Under the pieces are notes generated by a model that was given only the letters and a program-made list of their open reading frames with translations, was not told the origin of the DNA and made no database searches. Below, piece after piece: positions 1-7,241 of a stretch of DNA of 20,368 nt; the stretch's first letter is position 1, and the number at the start of each line of letters is the position of its first letter. The stretch is from IMG/VR virus record IMGVR_UViG_3300034092_002134, positions 1-20,368 of that record. One strand, given 5' to 3'. The position numbers were made by a program, and so were the translations under genes. This DNA comes from a virus.

Positions 1-224
1 AGGCTGTTGTAGCAAGCTTGCCTGAGGGTTTCGGTGTTCGTCCACAAAACGTTAAAGCTGTTCGCGGCAGGGTTCTCCGGCGTGTACTGCTTCAGAACGT
101 CGGCAGCTTTTCTGCGCCAGTTTGCATCGCGTTTACCGGACAGCTTGAGTTCAAGTTTCCAGCGACGGGCGAGCGCCTCTGAGCCCTCGCCTAAGTCAGC
201 GGGGCGTTCGAGGGTGTTTTCCAT
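1..224 (-). CDS. Portal-like protein, N-terminal fragment (runs off the left edge)
   Basis: An open frame starts with ATG at 224 and continues to the window edge, giving 74 residues without a stop. The start lies 6 nt after the stop of the tailspike-like gene, in the same direction. The N-terminus reads MENTLERPADLGEGSEALAR, then a charged helical stretch, then ANSFNVLWTNTETLRQACYN. From memory, that last segment (the ...FNILWSNTETLRPALYN... type) opens a family of putative portal proteins next to terminases in temperate phages of Proteobacteria. A portal forms the dodecameric ring at the capsid vertex through which TerL pumps DNA. Its place two genes after TerL fits. Only the N-terminus is visible, so the function rests on remembered similarity and position. 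Confidence 0.6.
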   Translation of the reverse strand, partial: MENTLERPADLGEGSEALARRWKLELKLSGKRDANWRRKAADVLKQYTPENPAANSFNVLWTNTETLRQACYNS

Positions 225-230
225 TTTCAA

Positions 231-2723
231 CTAGCCAAGGCGCCGATTGGCCCCGGAACGACGATCAATTGCCGGACGCTCGATGCAACCGATTGAGGAC
301 GGGTTGTTGCGCGGCGTCGAATTAAAATCAATTGAGCCTATAAATGCGCCCGCTGCGTCAACAAGCGCAGATCCCGCTTTGGGCGGATTTGCAGGACTGT
401 CTCCTTCAAAATAGTCCGAGAGCGCGGTGCCAAGCACCTGCATGTCGATATTCGTTGAGCTTCTGTCCCGCGTCTGCAAACCAGTGCGCTGCATCAGGTT
501 GTATTCAACCGAGAATTGCGTCGAGAAAGTGCCGCTACTGCTATCCACCGCAGCGTTCGTGCCCGATATGTTTGCGAAAACGTTGCCAATCAGTTTGAAC
601 GAGCTTCCGTTGACTGCACTCGCCTGCACGGCTCTGTTCAACCAGCCATAGAACGTGCAACCCATCGCAATGATTCCCGCGCCCACTGTCCGCAGAAACA
701 CTGGAGAATGCGTGTTTGCGAAATAGCACGATTCCGCGATGTATGTTGAGTTTCCAGACACATCGACCGCACCAGTCGTCAGCGCAGTTCCATCGCCCCG
801 ATACAGGCAGCGCCAGCTTCGGTGCGTGGCGTTGTTGGACGCGCCATTTCGGAAAAACCCGCTCGACAACGCTGCATCTCCCAGCACGCAATCCCTGCTC
901 CACACCCTCGCAGCGACGGCGGCAGGCTCAAGGACACGAGCCGACGTAACGTTGCGGTCGTACGAGATGGACACGCTGTCCATTACCAGCCAATCGGTTG
1001 TCGTGTTGAGCTGGATTAGATAATTCTGGCTTGCAGACGTATTAGAAATCTGAACCTGAGATTTTTCAGCCGCACGAATCTGGACGAAGTGCACAGATTC
1101 TCCTTCAAATCCAAACTGGGATAGCGCCCCGCTTGGCGTTGTCGCGTACTGGTTGAGCCTTGCGACAATCGAATCTGAAATGACATGCGCGCCGGGATTA
1201 AGCCATACGCACGCGCCAAACGGAACAGCCGAAAAGGAACTATTGACGGTTCCGAGCACAGTCCCATTGCCAGTGCCAGAGGGCACGCGAATCGTGAATT
1301 GCGTGCCCGATGGTGTGCTGGCTACATGATAGGTATTGTTGTAGGCCGCAGGCGTGTTACCGGCCAGCGTCACGCGGTCGGCCACTGCGTAACCGTGCGC
1401 CGTCGCGGTCGTCACCGTCGCTATGCCTGCGGCTTCGGTGATTGAAGAGATAGTTCTGTTCCCGGAGCCAGCGCTGCCAGTCAATGCGTATTGCAGCGTG
1501 CCGTAAGCGGCACGCGGGCTGAATCCTGTATTGCTGTTTGAGCCGCCTCCAACCCAAAAAACCGGGTGAATCGTGTCCGGGATGTATTGGACTGTGTTTG
1601 TGCCAGGCGCAAGCACGCCTGTTTGGTCATCGCAAAATTCCGTGCCCAGCGTGAAAAATGCGGTATCGCCCTGCATTTTTCCGCATCCGCCGTTAGATGA
1701 CAGCCCAAACCGTCCGCCATGCGCGAAGAACCCGGTATTAGCCGCAGAAGTGCCCGCTCGACAGTAATATCGGGCAATCTCTCGCCACGCGCCGGGGCCA
1801 TCATCGCCAACGCTGGCGCTGTAAATTTCTAGGTGTTGTCGCCCCGACTGCGCGTTTTGCAGGAAATTTGTAAAAAAAATTTGGCCGTCATGAATAAGGC
1901 CAGACCAGCCATCCGAGCGACTAGAGCCTGTCTCGTAGCGCCCATCCGCGTAATCGACGCGCTCGCTCCACGACAAATCGTGGGGCATGCGCCAGATTCC
2001 CTTTTCGTCTCCTGTAATCACATCAGCGCACGTAAACAGATGCGTCGGCGTAATCAAAACCGAGATTGGCCGGAACCGCTGTTGTCCCGTTGCCACTTTT
2101 AGGCCGGGGATTGTAGCCAACGTTGCGGGCGTGCTGTTTGTGATCAAAGACAGGTCAGCAGTCGACAAGATCATGGACTGGGCGTCGGTATCACCCGCGC
2201 CGAGTATCCATTGGTTGTTGTATTGATTCCACGTCACGCAATGGAAATGCCGAATGTTGCTTGAAGTGCCGCCCGTGATTGTCGCAGCGGTTGTCCAAGT
2301 CGTGCCGTTTGTGGACGTTGCGACGAATAAGGGAGCGGATGCACCCGTGTAATATTCGGCTAATGCGAACGTCCGGACGCCGTTTGGATAGCCAATTGTC
2401 AGCCCGTCCACCAGCAGATATTTATCTGCTGTGTCGAACTGATACGCAAGCTCCCACGTCGCGCCGTAATCCTTTGAAAGATACAGCGTGTAGACACTGG
2501 TGGCGGTTGTTTCAACCAAGCACCAGATCCACCCCGCTTCCCCAAGCGCCCAAACTCGCTCGACCAGCGTTCCAGCCTGCTGAAAAATTACCGTCTGGTC
2601 GTCCAGGTTTGACCACGGCGCACGCACCGCCGCCGCTTGCGTAATGGACAGCCCATAGACGTTCTGGCTATCAGCGCTTTGGCCGCGAAACCCACACCAG
2701 TCAAACGGGACGGCGCGCTTCAT
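231..2723 (-). CDS. Tailspike-like protein: Asp-box propeller plus beta-helix
   Basis: 830 residues from the ATG at 2723, which shares a base with the upstream stop (TGATG). An ATG at 2735 would add four residues. Residues about 1-390 contain sialidase-type Asp-box motifs, SKDYGATW (about 82-89) and TSTNGTTW (about 136-143), which suggest a beta-propeller. Around 415-485 is a Thr/Val-rich insert (ITEAAGIATVTTATAHGY ... TPAAYNNTYHV) resembling the small FCCH-like domain seen in many phage tail proteins. Residues about 500-800 are rich in Ser, Asn, Gly and alternating hydrophobics without helix signals, as in right-handed parallel beta-helix tailspikes. The likely role is host-surface binding or glycan cleavage at the virion tail. 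Catalytic residues cannot be assigned. It lies between TerL and the portal-like gene, an uncommon place for a tailspike. Confidence 0.7.
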   Translation of the reverse strand: MKRAVPFDWCGFRGQSADSQNVYGLSITQAAAVRAPWSNLDDQTVIFQQAGTLVERVWALGEAGWIWCLVETTATSVYTLYLSKDYGATWELAYQFDTADKYLLVDGLTIGYPNGVRTFALAEYYTGASAPLFVATSTNGTTWTTAATITGGTSSNIRHFHCVTWNQYNNQWILGAGDTDAQSMILSTADLSLITNSTPATLATIPGLKVATGQQRFRPISVLITPTHLFTCADVITGDEKGIWRMPHDLSWSERVDYADGRYETGSSRSDGWSGLIHDGQIFFTNFLQNAQSGRQHLEIYSASVGDDGPGAWREIARYYCRAGTSAANTGFFAHGGRFGLSSNGGCGKMQGDTAFFTLGTEFCDDQTGVLAPGTNTVQYIPDTIHPVFWVGGGSNSNTGFSPRAAYGTLQYALTGSAGSGNRTISSITEAAGIATVTTATAHGYAVADRVTLAGNTPAAYNNTYHVASTPSGTQFTIRVPSGTGNGTVLGTVNSSFSAVPFGACVWLNPGAHVISDSIVARLNQYATTPSGALSQFGFEGESVHFVQIRAAEKSQVQISNTSASQNYLIQLNTTTDWLVMDSVSISYDRNVTSARVLEPAAVAARVWSRDCVLGDAALSSGFFRNGASNNATHRSWRCLYRGDGTALTTGAVDVSGNSTYIAESCYFANTHSPVFLRTVGAGIIAMGCTFYGWLNRAVQASAVNGSSFKLIGNVFANISGTNAAVDSSSGTFSTQFSVEYNLMQRTGLQTRDRSSTNIDMQVLGTALSDYFEGDSPANPPKAGSALVDAAGAFIGSIDFNSTPRNNPSSIGCIERPAIDRRSGANRRLG

Positions 2724-3202
2724 CAGTAGGCCCATTTGACGTTAGGGGCGAGCGGACGATAAAAAACCAGAATCTGACCACCTGTCAGGGAGCCGGGGTC
2801 CCAGATTGCATTGAACTCAAAGATGATTGGGCCGGGGAATGTGTATGTGCCGACACCGCGTGAGGCAGGAATCGGATAGCGGCTTACACCGTTGTCCTCA
2901 AAATCCGACGCATGCGCGCTCATCGCCGCGAACACTTCGAACCCAGCGACAAGGCAGGGGCCGTCGTAAATCGTGCGAGCCGCGAGCGATCCATTCCAGG
3001 CCATCAACTTGGTCGCCCACTCAGACGCCACGGCCAGATGGTCGGCCCCAGTTGTCGATTGCTGCTGGCGTTCCCCAGCGATGACGCCCTGCTCAATCGT
3101 CCACTGGCTGCCGTCAGAGCCAACCACAGCCCGCTGTAGCGTCTCGATGCCGTTATTCAGGGTAGTGCCAGCCAGTCGGCCAGAAATCGCTACGTCGCCC
3201 AT
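2723..3202 (-). CDS. Phage protein of unknown function in the packaging/structural operon
   Basis: 159 residues. The ATG at 3202 shares a base with the TerL stop (TGATG), and its own stop overlaps the tailspike-like start in the same way, so the three genes are translationally coupled. The C-terminal half is aromatic and beta-like (GVGTYTFPGPIIFEFNAIW ... LTGGQILVFYRPL). No signal peptide, membrane segment or cysteine motif is visible. I do not recognise the family. Its place suggests a virion component, perhaps an adaptor or capping protein linked to the tailspike, but this is inferred from context only. Confidence 0.7.
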   Translation of the reverse strand: MGDVAISGRLAGTTLNNGIETLQRAVVGSDGSQWTIEQGVIAGERQQQSTTGADHLAVASEWATKLMAWNGSLAARTIYDGPCLVAGFEVFAAMSAHASDFEDNGVSRYPIPASRGVGTYTFPGPIIFEFNAIWDPGSLTGGQILVFYRPLAPNVKWAY

Positions 3203-4599
3203 CAGGCTTCCTCCATCCGCTTGCGTGTTTGTCGGCGGATCAATTCGTTAATCGTCTGCTGTTGCGGCCAGCGGGGTGGCTTACCGTCCGGTTTCGGCAC
3301 TGTCCACGGGCGCGACATGCACGCATAGCGCGTTTCGTCTGGCGCGTGGTCTTCGCCGTCAGTGTCCACGTCTTCGGGTTTTCTCGGATCGTGCTGCAAA
3401 GCCGGCAGCGTGCGAATGGTGTCCGTGCAAGTGTTGAGAAACACCAGCATCCCGGCTTTAAGCCGCTGCCGCACTTGGTCCCACCCGTTTTGACGGCTGT
3501 TGTCCGCCTTCAGCAGCGTAACTTTTCGCTTGTGCATGCGTTCCGCGATGCTTGGCCCGCCGTCGACTTGCCACATGGCGGGGTCACCAACCGAATAACG
3601 AACGGGCTCTTTTTCGCGGGCCAGAATGCCGTCGGCTACCTCTTCGGCGGTCATCTTCAAGCCGACGTTTGGCTCACTTGAGCCGTACCATTCGCGGTAT
3701 TTGATCAGCGCATTTGCCGGGTAATAACGCCCGTCAATTTCCTGCCCGTCCGAAACGGCATACCAACCCACGGAAAACGGCGCCGCAGAACCCCAGTCCA
3801 TTGCCCTGAATCGCAGCCAGTGAGCCGGTATCTCAAACGGCTTGACCACATGCCGCTCAAGGCTGAATTCAGGAAAGAACGCGCCCGCAATTACAGACCA
3901 GTCGCCCTCAAGCCACGCCCTCACCAGCTCAGGACTGCCGGACATTTGCAAATTGGCAACGTATTCGTCGCCAAGAAACGCGTTATCTGCGACTCGGGAC
4001 GGGATATAGATTCGCTCCCGCCTAATGCCGCCGTAATCCTCCGACAGCACTTTCCAGCCCTGCGGGGCCGGGTCGATGAACCGCGCTTTCAGCCAATGGT
4101 GACCTGGGCCGCCGGGATTCCCCGTCAACCGCATCCCGCACGGCACGCCTGCGCCGCTCCGCAGCGTCGCCATCAGCTTGAAAATAGGCGCAGGGCTTGG
4201 AAACGTCCCCGCTTCCTCGACGTAAACGCGGGTGTAGTTGTGGCCTTGGTAATTGTCCGCGTCTCGGTCGTTTTCCAAGTACGCAAAACGCAAACGCGCC
4301 CCGTCAGGGAATCGCCAGACCTTGTCCTGCTCGTGCCATTTAGCCCCTAACCGGGAGTAAATGGCCTTGCTGCGCTCGATCAGCTCCAGCAACTGCGTCC
4401 GCTCACGCCGGACGACCAGACCAATAGCGTTTTTGCCGTATCTCGCCGCGTGGGCCAGCCATTCGCCTAAGAGCGCGTCCGATTTCCCGCCGCCACGTGC
4501 CCCGCCGAAAAAGACCTCAAATATGGGGCAGCTTATGAACGCCGCTTGTCTAGGTTGCGGCGACCAGACGACTAATTGACGGCGTGCAGGCGCTGCCAT
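3202..4599 (-). CDS. terL: Terminase large subunit (TerL)
   Basis: 465 residues, normal length for TerL. It is the packaging motor: an N-terminal ATPase drives DNA into the prohead and a C-terminal RNase H-like nuclease cuts the concatemer. The Walker A motif GGARGGGKS is at residues 32-40. A Walker B-like strand VYVEEAG is at 125-131, with a pair of glutamates instead of the usual Asp-Glu. A motif III-like segment LTGNPGGPGHHWLK is at 158-171. The nuclease domain opens with RAMDWG, giving a candidate metal-binding Asp268, and contains SVGDPAMW further on. The start at 4599 overlaps the 3' end of the preceding gene by 28 nt. The classification is firm, the packaging strategy (cos or headful) cannot be read here. 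Confidence 0.95.
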   Translation of the reverse strand: MAAPARRQLVVWSPQPRQAAFISCPIFEVFFGGARGGGKSDALLGEWLAHAARYGKNAIGLVVRRERTQLLELIERSKAIYSRLGAKWHEQDKVWRFPDGARLRFAYLENDRDADNYQGHNYTRVYVEEAGTFPSPAPIFKLMATLRSGAGVPCGMRLTGNPGGPGHHWLKARFIDPAPQGWKVLSEDYGGIRRERIYIPSRVADNAFLGDEYVANLQMSGSPELVRAWLEGDWSVIAGAFFPEFSLERHVVKPFEIPAHWLRFRAMDWGSAAPFSVGWYAVSDGQEIDGRYYPANALIKYREWYGSSEPNVGLKMTAEEVADGILAREKEPVRYSVGDPAMWQVDGGPSIAERMHKRKVTLLKADNSRQNGWDQVRQRLKAGMLVFLNTCTDTIRTLPALQHDPRKPEDVDTDGEDHAPDETRYACMSRPWTVPKPDGKPPRWPQQQTINELIRRQTRKRMEEA

Positions 4600-4952
4600 T
4601 CCGCGTTACTGACGACGGCGGGAATCTCGGCAACGTACTGCGTCACATCCGCCGTGATGTTCATTTCCACGGCTTTCAACTTGGGCTGAGTGTATTGCAG
4701 CAACTCAAGCAAAACGCGCGCCTTCAGTTCCGGCTCAAGAAAGGGCAGCACCCCGATAATCTCGCGGGTCGGGTCCAGCCCTTCAGCTTGTAGAACTTCG
4801 GCGACGGTCTGAAGGTTGATCAAACGCCGCTTGCTCTTTCGTCCGCCTCGATCAGATTCGTGCTTGCTGGTCAGGCTGTGACTCAGTGCAGCGGTCTGCT
4901 CAAGGTCGGCAAAGTCGCGGAAATTGGCGTTTTCTCTTTCTTGCAGTTTCAT
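4572..4952 (-). CDS. Small protein in the terminase small subunit position
   Basis: 126 residues from ATG 4952, first gene after the terminator at 4977-4998 and directly upstream of TerL, with a 28-nt overlap. It has a charged N-terminus with a basic patch (RGGRKSKRR at about 36-44), then a predicted helical middle (FLEPELKARVLLELLQYTQP, about 70-89) ending in KLKAVEM. The segment about a 'leading to a tile of helices and then PKLKAVE' resembles small phage proteins that sit where TerS normally does. TerS recognises the packaging site and activates TerL. No clear helix-turn-helix is visible, so TerS is an assignment by position and weak similarity. The HTH protein at 5408-5698 is an alternative TerS candidate. 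Confidence 0.6.
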   Translation of the reverse strand: MKLQERENANFRDFADLEQTAALSHSLTSKHESDRGGRKSKRRLINLQTVAEVLQAEGLDPTREIIGVLPFLEPELKARVLLELLQYTQPKLKAVEMNITADVTQYVAEIPAVVSNAEWQRLHAVN

Positions 4953-4976
4953 TGCGGGGTAGCCCGTCCAGAAACG

Positions 4977-4998
4977 AAAAAACCCGCACTCGGCGGGC
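4977..4998 (-). terminator. Intrinsic terminator between early and late genes (minus strand)
   Basis: On the minus strand CCCGC-CGAGT-GCGGG is followed by TTTTTT: stem at 4983-4987 with 4993-4997, loop of five. It lies after the Q-like gene and before the TerS-position gene. It would stop early leftward transcription unless RNA polymerase is modified, which is the arrangement expected for a Q-controlled late operon. Confidence 0.7.
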
Positions 4999-5005
4999 TG
5001 ATTTT

Positions 5006-5021
5006 GGGCGCAACTTCGCCC
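5006..5021. other. Hairpin just upstream of the late-operon terminator
   Basis: A perfect 5-bp inverted repeat, GGGCG at 5006-5010 and CGCCC at 5017-5021, with a 6-nt loop. There is no T-run on either side. It lies in the 120-nt gap between the Q-like gene and the late genes, where a late promoter and antiterminator recognition site would be expected. Role unknown. I could not identify a convincing late promoter in this gap. Confidence 0.4.
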
Positions 5022-5072
5022 GCGGTTAGGCTAGTTCAGGCAAGGGGCGCGGACAACGATTTGCTACTTCAC

Positions 5073-5411
5073 CTACCCGCCAAGCCTAATCAACGCCTGC
5101 TCGAGCCTGCCCTCGATTGTCGCCCGCGTGACGGCTTCGGCTTTCGCCATGCGCTCAACGGTGAGCCGGTGCAGGTAGCGGCCACGCACAACCCGGTTAA
5201 GCTCAATCGGTAATGCCCTGATGCGCTCGTCCGTCTCCAGTGCCTGCCGTTCGTCAATCAGCACCAGTCGCTCGCCGTCCCAGATGTCCCCGGCTTCAGG
5301 CTGGTACTGCTTCGCCCAGGCGCAGACTTTGGGGTAGCCCAGTTTGGCGTCGTCGTTCAGCGCCCACCGTTGCCAGTTCTCGGCCCGCTCTCGTCCCAGC
5401 TCGTAGCTCAT
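5073..5411 (-). CDS. Q-like / sigma-region-4-like late transcription regulator
   Basis: 112 residues. The ATG at 5411 overlaps the previous stop as ATGA. The C-terminal half carries a helix-turn-helix like sigma factor region 4: IRALPIELNRVVRGRYLHRL followed by TVERMAKAEAVTRATIEGRL and EQALIRL (about 64-111). Phage late regulators of the antiterminator-Q/RinA/ArpU type share this layout of 'interface helix, growing loop, HTH'. It is the last gene of the early-left operon, followed at once by a terminator and then the late genes, the classic site for such a regulator. It would act on RNA polymerase to switch on the leftward late genes. Family by pattern, role by context. Mechanism (antiterminator or activator) is not shown. 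Confidence 0.65.
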   Translation of the reverse strand: MSYELGRERAENWQRWALNDDAKLGYPKVCAWAKQYQPEAGDIWDGERLVLIDERQALETDERIRALPIELNRVVRGRYLHRLTVERMAKAEAVTRATIEGRLEQALIRLGG

Positions 5412-5698
5412 TCGCCGTCCCAGCGCCTGGCCGTGATGTGATTCAGGCCCATCGCCAGACAGGCTTTGTGCCGCGTCAGCCCTTCGGCCCGCAGGCTCCT
5501 GTACTCGGCCATCCGATTGGCCATTCGCTCATTCCACCGCTCGCGCTGCGTCTTTTGCGAGCCATTGGCCCAGCGGCTCAACGTGGTGTGGTGGACGCCG
5601 CAGACTTCGGCGTACTTGTAGGCGGACATGTTTTGCGGCCAGTTGGCGAGGATGCTGATGCGCTCGTCTGGTTTGTACATCTTGTCGCCCGGCTTCAT
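5408..5698 (-). CDS. Small helix-turn-helix protein
   Basis: 96 residues from ATG 5698, with GGGGTG about 9 nt upstream on the minus strand. An in-frame ATG at 5680 is possible. A helix-turn-helix is plausible at about 18-43 (MSAYKYAEVCGVHHTTLSRW), and a second repeat-like HTH lies near the end (GLTRHKACLAMGLNHITARRW). The two are joined by a basic helix. It overlaps the Q-like gene by 4 nt (ATGA). It could be a transcription factor of the early operon or, given its closeness to TerL, a DNA-binding terminase small subunit. The 5' part also overlaps the end of the AP2-like frame by 170 nt (see that entry). Confidence 0.65.
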   Translation of the reverse strand: MKPGDKMYKPDERISILANWPQNMSAYKYAEVCGVHHTTLSRWANGSQKTQRERWNERMANRMAEYRSLRAEGLTRHKACLAMGLNHITARRWDGE

Positions 5699-5909
5699 TT
5701 GTCACCCCACCCGCAGCCCCGCCACTCTTCCGCCTTGCCCATGCGATGCCCTCGCACGCCGCCTTGGCCTCGTTCGCGGTGGCAAATGTACCCAGGTGCT
5801 CCGGCATGCCCCGGCCATGGTTGAACCGCGCAAGCCATTTCCCTCCGGACACCCAGCGCACCTGATACGGGTGCTGGTTGTAACCGCCTTGGATTGCGTG
5901 CCATGTCAT
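5529..5909 (-). CDS. AP2-like DNA-binding domain protein, doubtful C-terminal tail
   Basis: 126 residues as read from ATG 5909, which overlaps the stop of a 22-aa frame as ATGA. Residues 13-53 have the AP2-like pattern YQVRWVSGGKWLARFNHG, then EHLGTFATANEAKAACE: three short strands and a helix that bind DNA. After about residue 70 the protein turns into an Arg/His/Pro-rich tail that is the shadow of the HTH gene at 5408-5698. A one-base change in the GGTGGGG run just before 5700 would instead end it at TGA 5697-5695, forming the ATGA overlap seen throughout this operon. So either the tail is real or the gene carries a frameshift. A second, shorter AP2-like gene is at 7216-7386. A start at 6056 would extend it antiparallel to nothing known and overlap the HNH gene, so I rejected it. 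Confidence 0.6.
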   Translation of the reverse strand: MTWHAIQGGYNQHPYQVRWVSGGKWLARFNHGRGMPEHLGTFATANEAKAACEGIAWARRKSGGAAGGVTNEAGRQDVQTRRAHQHPRQLAAKHVRLQVRRSLRRPPHHVEPLGQWLAKDAARAVE

Positions 5910-5974
5910 GCGAAGTGCTCCACAGTCCAGACATCCGGACGCGGCAGTGAGCCCGAGCCGGTGTAAAGCGTCAT
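5906..5974 (-). CDS. Possible 22-aa coupled small ORF
   Basis: A frame MTLYTGSGSLPRPDVWTVEH plus FA runs from ATG 5974 to TGA 5908-5906. Its start overlaps the HNH gene stop (ATGA) and its stop overlaps the start of the AP2-like gene (ATGA). That double coupling fills what would otherwise be a 61-nt gap in a gapless operon. No domain is recognisable. It may be a real microprotein or just a ribosome bridge. Confidence 0.4.
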   Translation of the reverse strand: MTLYTGSGSLPRPDVWTVEHFA

Positions 5975-6444
5975 GCGTCGTCTCCCATAGCCATTCGCCA
6001 CGTCGGCGTGTCAATGTCCGGGCACTGCGGGGCCAACAAAAATTCCAGCCGCCCAACTATTCCGCCCTGCCTCAAGCCCTGCATGCGCTTTAACTCATCC
6101 CGATAATGTTTCGCTATCAACGAAACTTTTTTCCGCAAACCCGTTGCTGGCTTGTTCGCCAAAGCGCGTAACGCATCCACTGCCACGACGCCCTGTATTC
6201 CCCATATCAAGTCGCTGTGTTCGTTTGGCCGACTGCTGACGTACTGGTGGCAGCCGTAGCACAGTGCCAGCGCGTTCCTCGGATGGAACCTTGTCGCCCA
6301 GTTCCCCCGGCCCATGTAGTGGGAACAGTGAAGCCCCTGCGGCTTGTGCTCGTAATGCGTTCCACATCGCTCGCAGTACCATTCGGCCCGCTCCCGGACG
6401 CACTTGGAAAACGCGGAATCCGCCGGGGTAATGAGCAGGCTCAA
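5971..6444 (-). CDS. ninG: NinG/Rap-like HNH recombination protein
   Basis: 157 residues with a TTG start at 6444 that overlaps the preceding stop (TTGA) and has AGGGGG 8 nt upstream. Zinc and HNH-like motifs: CERC at 24-27, LHCSHYMGR at 38-46, and LCYGCHQY at 61-68. The segment RERAEWYCERCGT ... HCSHYMGRGNWATRFHPRNA closely follows lambda NinG (Rap), a structure-specific nuclease that acts on branched recombination intermediates together with phage annealing proteins. A partner here would be the ERF/SSB pair at 10895-11928. The unusual TTG start is supported by the Shine-Dalgarno and by the absence of an upstream alternative. Confidence 0.8.
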   Translation of the reverse strand: MSLLITPADSAFSKCVRERAEWYCERCGTHYEHKPQGLHCSHYMGRGNWATRFHPRNALALCYGCHQYVSSRPNEHSDLIWGIQGVVAVDALRALANKPATGLRKKVSLIAKHYRDELKRMQGLRQGGIVGRLEFLLAPQCPDIDTPTWRMAMGDDA

Positions 6445-6683
6445 GTTTCAAACCCCCTGTATCGTTTTTCGAGATTCACTTTTGCGTTTTCCAGTTCCGA
6501 GGGGAACTTGCGGTGGCATTCCTTGCAGCAACTAAAATGGCCGTCCGCGCTTCTCTTTCGCCTAAAAAACGCGTCTATTGGTTTCTTCTTAAGGCATTTT
6601 GTGCATTGCTTCGCGCTTGCCATTGCCTTTTTTTTGAGCGCCTCCCGCTCTTTTTTGTTGTATGCGAGGTAAAAAAACGGCAC
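6441..6683 (-). CDS. Small basic zinc-finger protein
   Basis: 80 residues from GTG 6683, chosen because AGGAGGG lies 7 nt before it. The GTG at 6689 gives a GTGA overlap with the upstream stop but sits almost on the same Shine-Dalgarno. ATG 6623 would give 60 residues. The protein is Lys-rich (NKKEREALKKKAMASAKQ) with QCTKCLKKKPIDAFFRRKRS and SCCKECHRKF. This CxxC...CxxCH layout is the zinc knuckle often found in small HNH-associated proteins (KxCxxCxxxKPxxxFxxxxxxxDGxxxxCKxC). It lies directly upstream of the NinG-like gene and overlaps it, so it may bind nucleic acid with it. No HNH catalytic residues of its own are evident. Confidence 0.7.
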   Translation of the reverse strand: MPFFYLAYNKKEREALKKKAMASAKQCTKCLKKKPIDAFFRRKRSADGHFSCCKECHRKFPSELENAKVNLEKRYRGFET

Positions 6684-6685
6684 CT

Positions 6686-7024
6686 TCACGCCCTCCTGCG
6701 GCTCGCCTCAAGACTGCGCCAAACGTCAATCACCAGCTCAGCCCGCTTCCGTTTCGCCTTCAGCAGTTCCAACTGCACCACCGCTTCCTCGTAGCGTTCC
6801 ATTGCTTGAACTGCGCTTGCGCTGGTGGCCGCAGACGCCTGTCGTTCCGCAACAGTTCCCTCGCTTGCCAGAAACGCCAGCTCGCGGGAAATCTTCCACC
6901 GAGCCTCTGAGGCTTCCTTCTGGGCCACGGCCCTGGCATACGGCTCATCCGTTCTCGCGAGGTAGTGCAAAGCGCGGGACACGGATTCTTCGTTGGGCAA
7001 CCCCTGGGGGATGTCGTCAGTCAT
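6686..7024 (-). CDS. Helical (coiled-coil) early phage protein, unknown function
   Basis: 112 residues from ATG 7024, with AGGTG 7 nt upstream; GTG 7030 is the only other choice. It is almost all helix: EPYARAVAQKEASEARWKIS, then ASAVQAMERYEEAVVQLELL, ending in a basic stretch (KAKRKRAELVIDVWRSLEAS). It overlaps its upstream neighbour by 8 nt. I do not recognise it with certainty. Small helical proteins at this point of similar phage genomes are uncharacterised. Confidence 0.7.
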   Translation of the reverse strand: MTDDIPQGLPNEESVSRALHYLARTDEPYARAVAQKEASEARWKISRELAFLASEGTVAERQASAATSASAVQAMERYEEAVVQLELLKAKRKRAELVIDVWRSLEASRRRA

Positions 7025-7241
7025 ATCCACGCACCTGCATTTCCCTCAAAAATCCCGTCACCGCTTCCCGCCCGCATTTCTTCGCCGCCGCCTTGCACCA
7101 CGCCTGAAATGTTTTCTCCCCGACATTCAAACCCCGGAGGAATCTCAACCATCGGCCAACACAGCCACGACAGCCCATGTCGTAGCTCGAGCCCGCGCGC
7201 TCGCAGTCCCTGCATTCAGGCTTCCGCGAGCTGGGAATCAC
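7017..7241 (-). CDS. Small cysteine-rich protein
   Basis: 74 residues from GTG 7241. The N-terminus has a CxxC-x11-CxxC pattern, ECRDCERAGSSYDMGCRGCV (residues 9-28), which suggests one zinc site. The C-terminus is helical and basic (TFQAWCKAAAKKCGREAVTG). It overlaps the AP2-like gene at its start by 26 nt and the next gene by 8 nt. Not recognised. Probably a DNA- or protein-binding accessory of the replication region. Confidence 0.6.
   Translation of the reverse strand: MIPSSRKPECRDCERAGSSYDMGCRGCVGRWLRFLRGLNVGEKTFQAWCKAAAKKCGREAVTGFLREMQVRGYD

Noticed and set aside
231-2723. Diversity-generating retroelement acting on the tailspike
   Set aside because: No reverse transcriptase, no template/variable repeat pair and no accessory gene was seen in the window.
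5529-6056. Longer 175-residue version of the AP2-like gene starting at 6056
   Set aside because: The first 49 codons overlap the end of the NinG-like gene and read as a shadow. ATG 5909 has an ATGA coupling.
6636-6656. Plus-strand hairpin GAGCG-CCTCC-CGCTC followed by T6, terminator-like
   Set aside because: It has no plus-strand gene upstream, and it lies inside the Lys-rich zinc-finger gene on the minus strand, where A and T runs arise from lysine codons.
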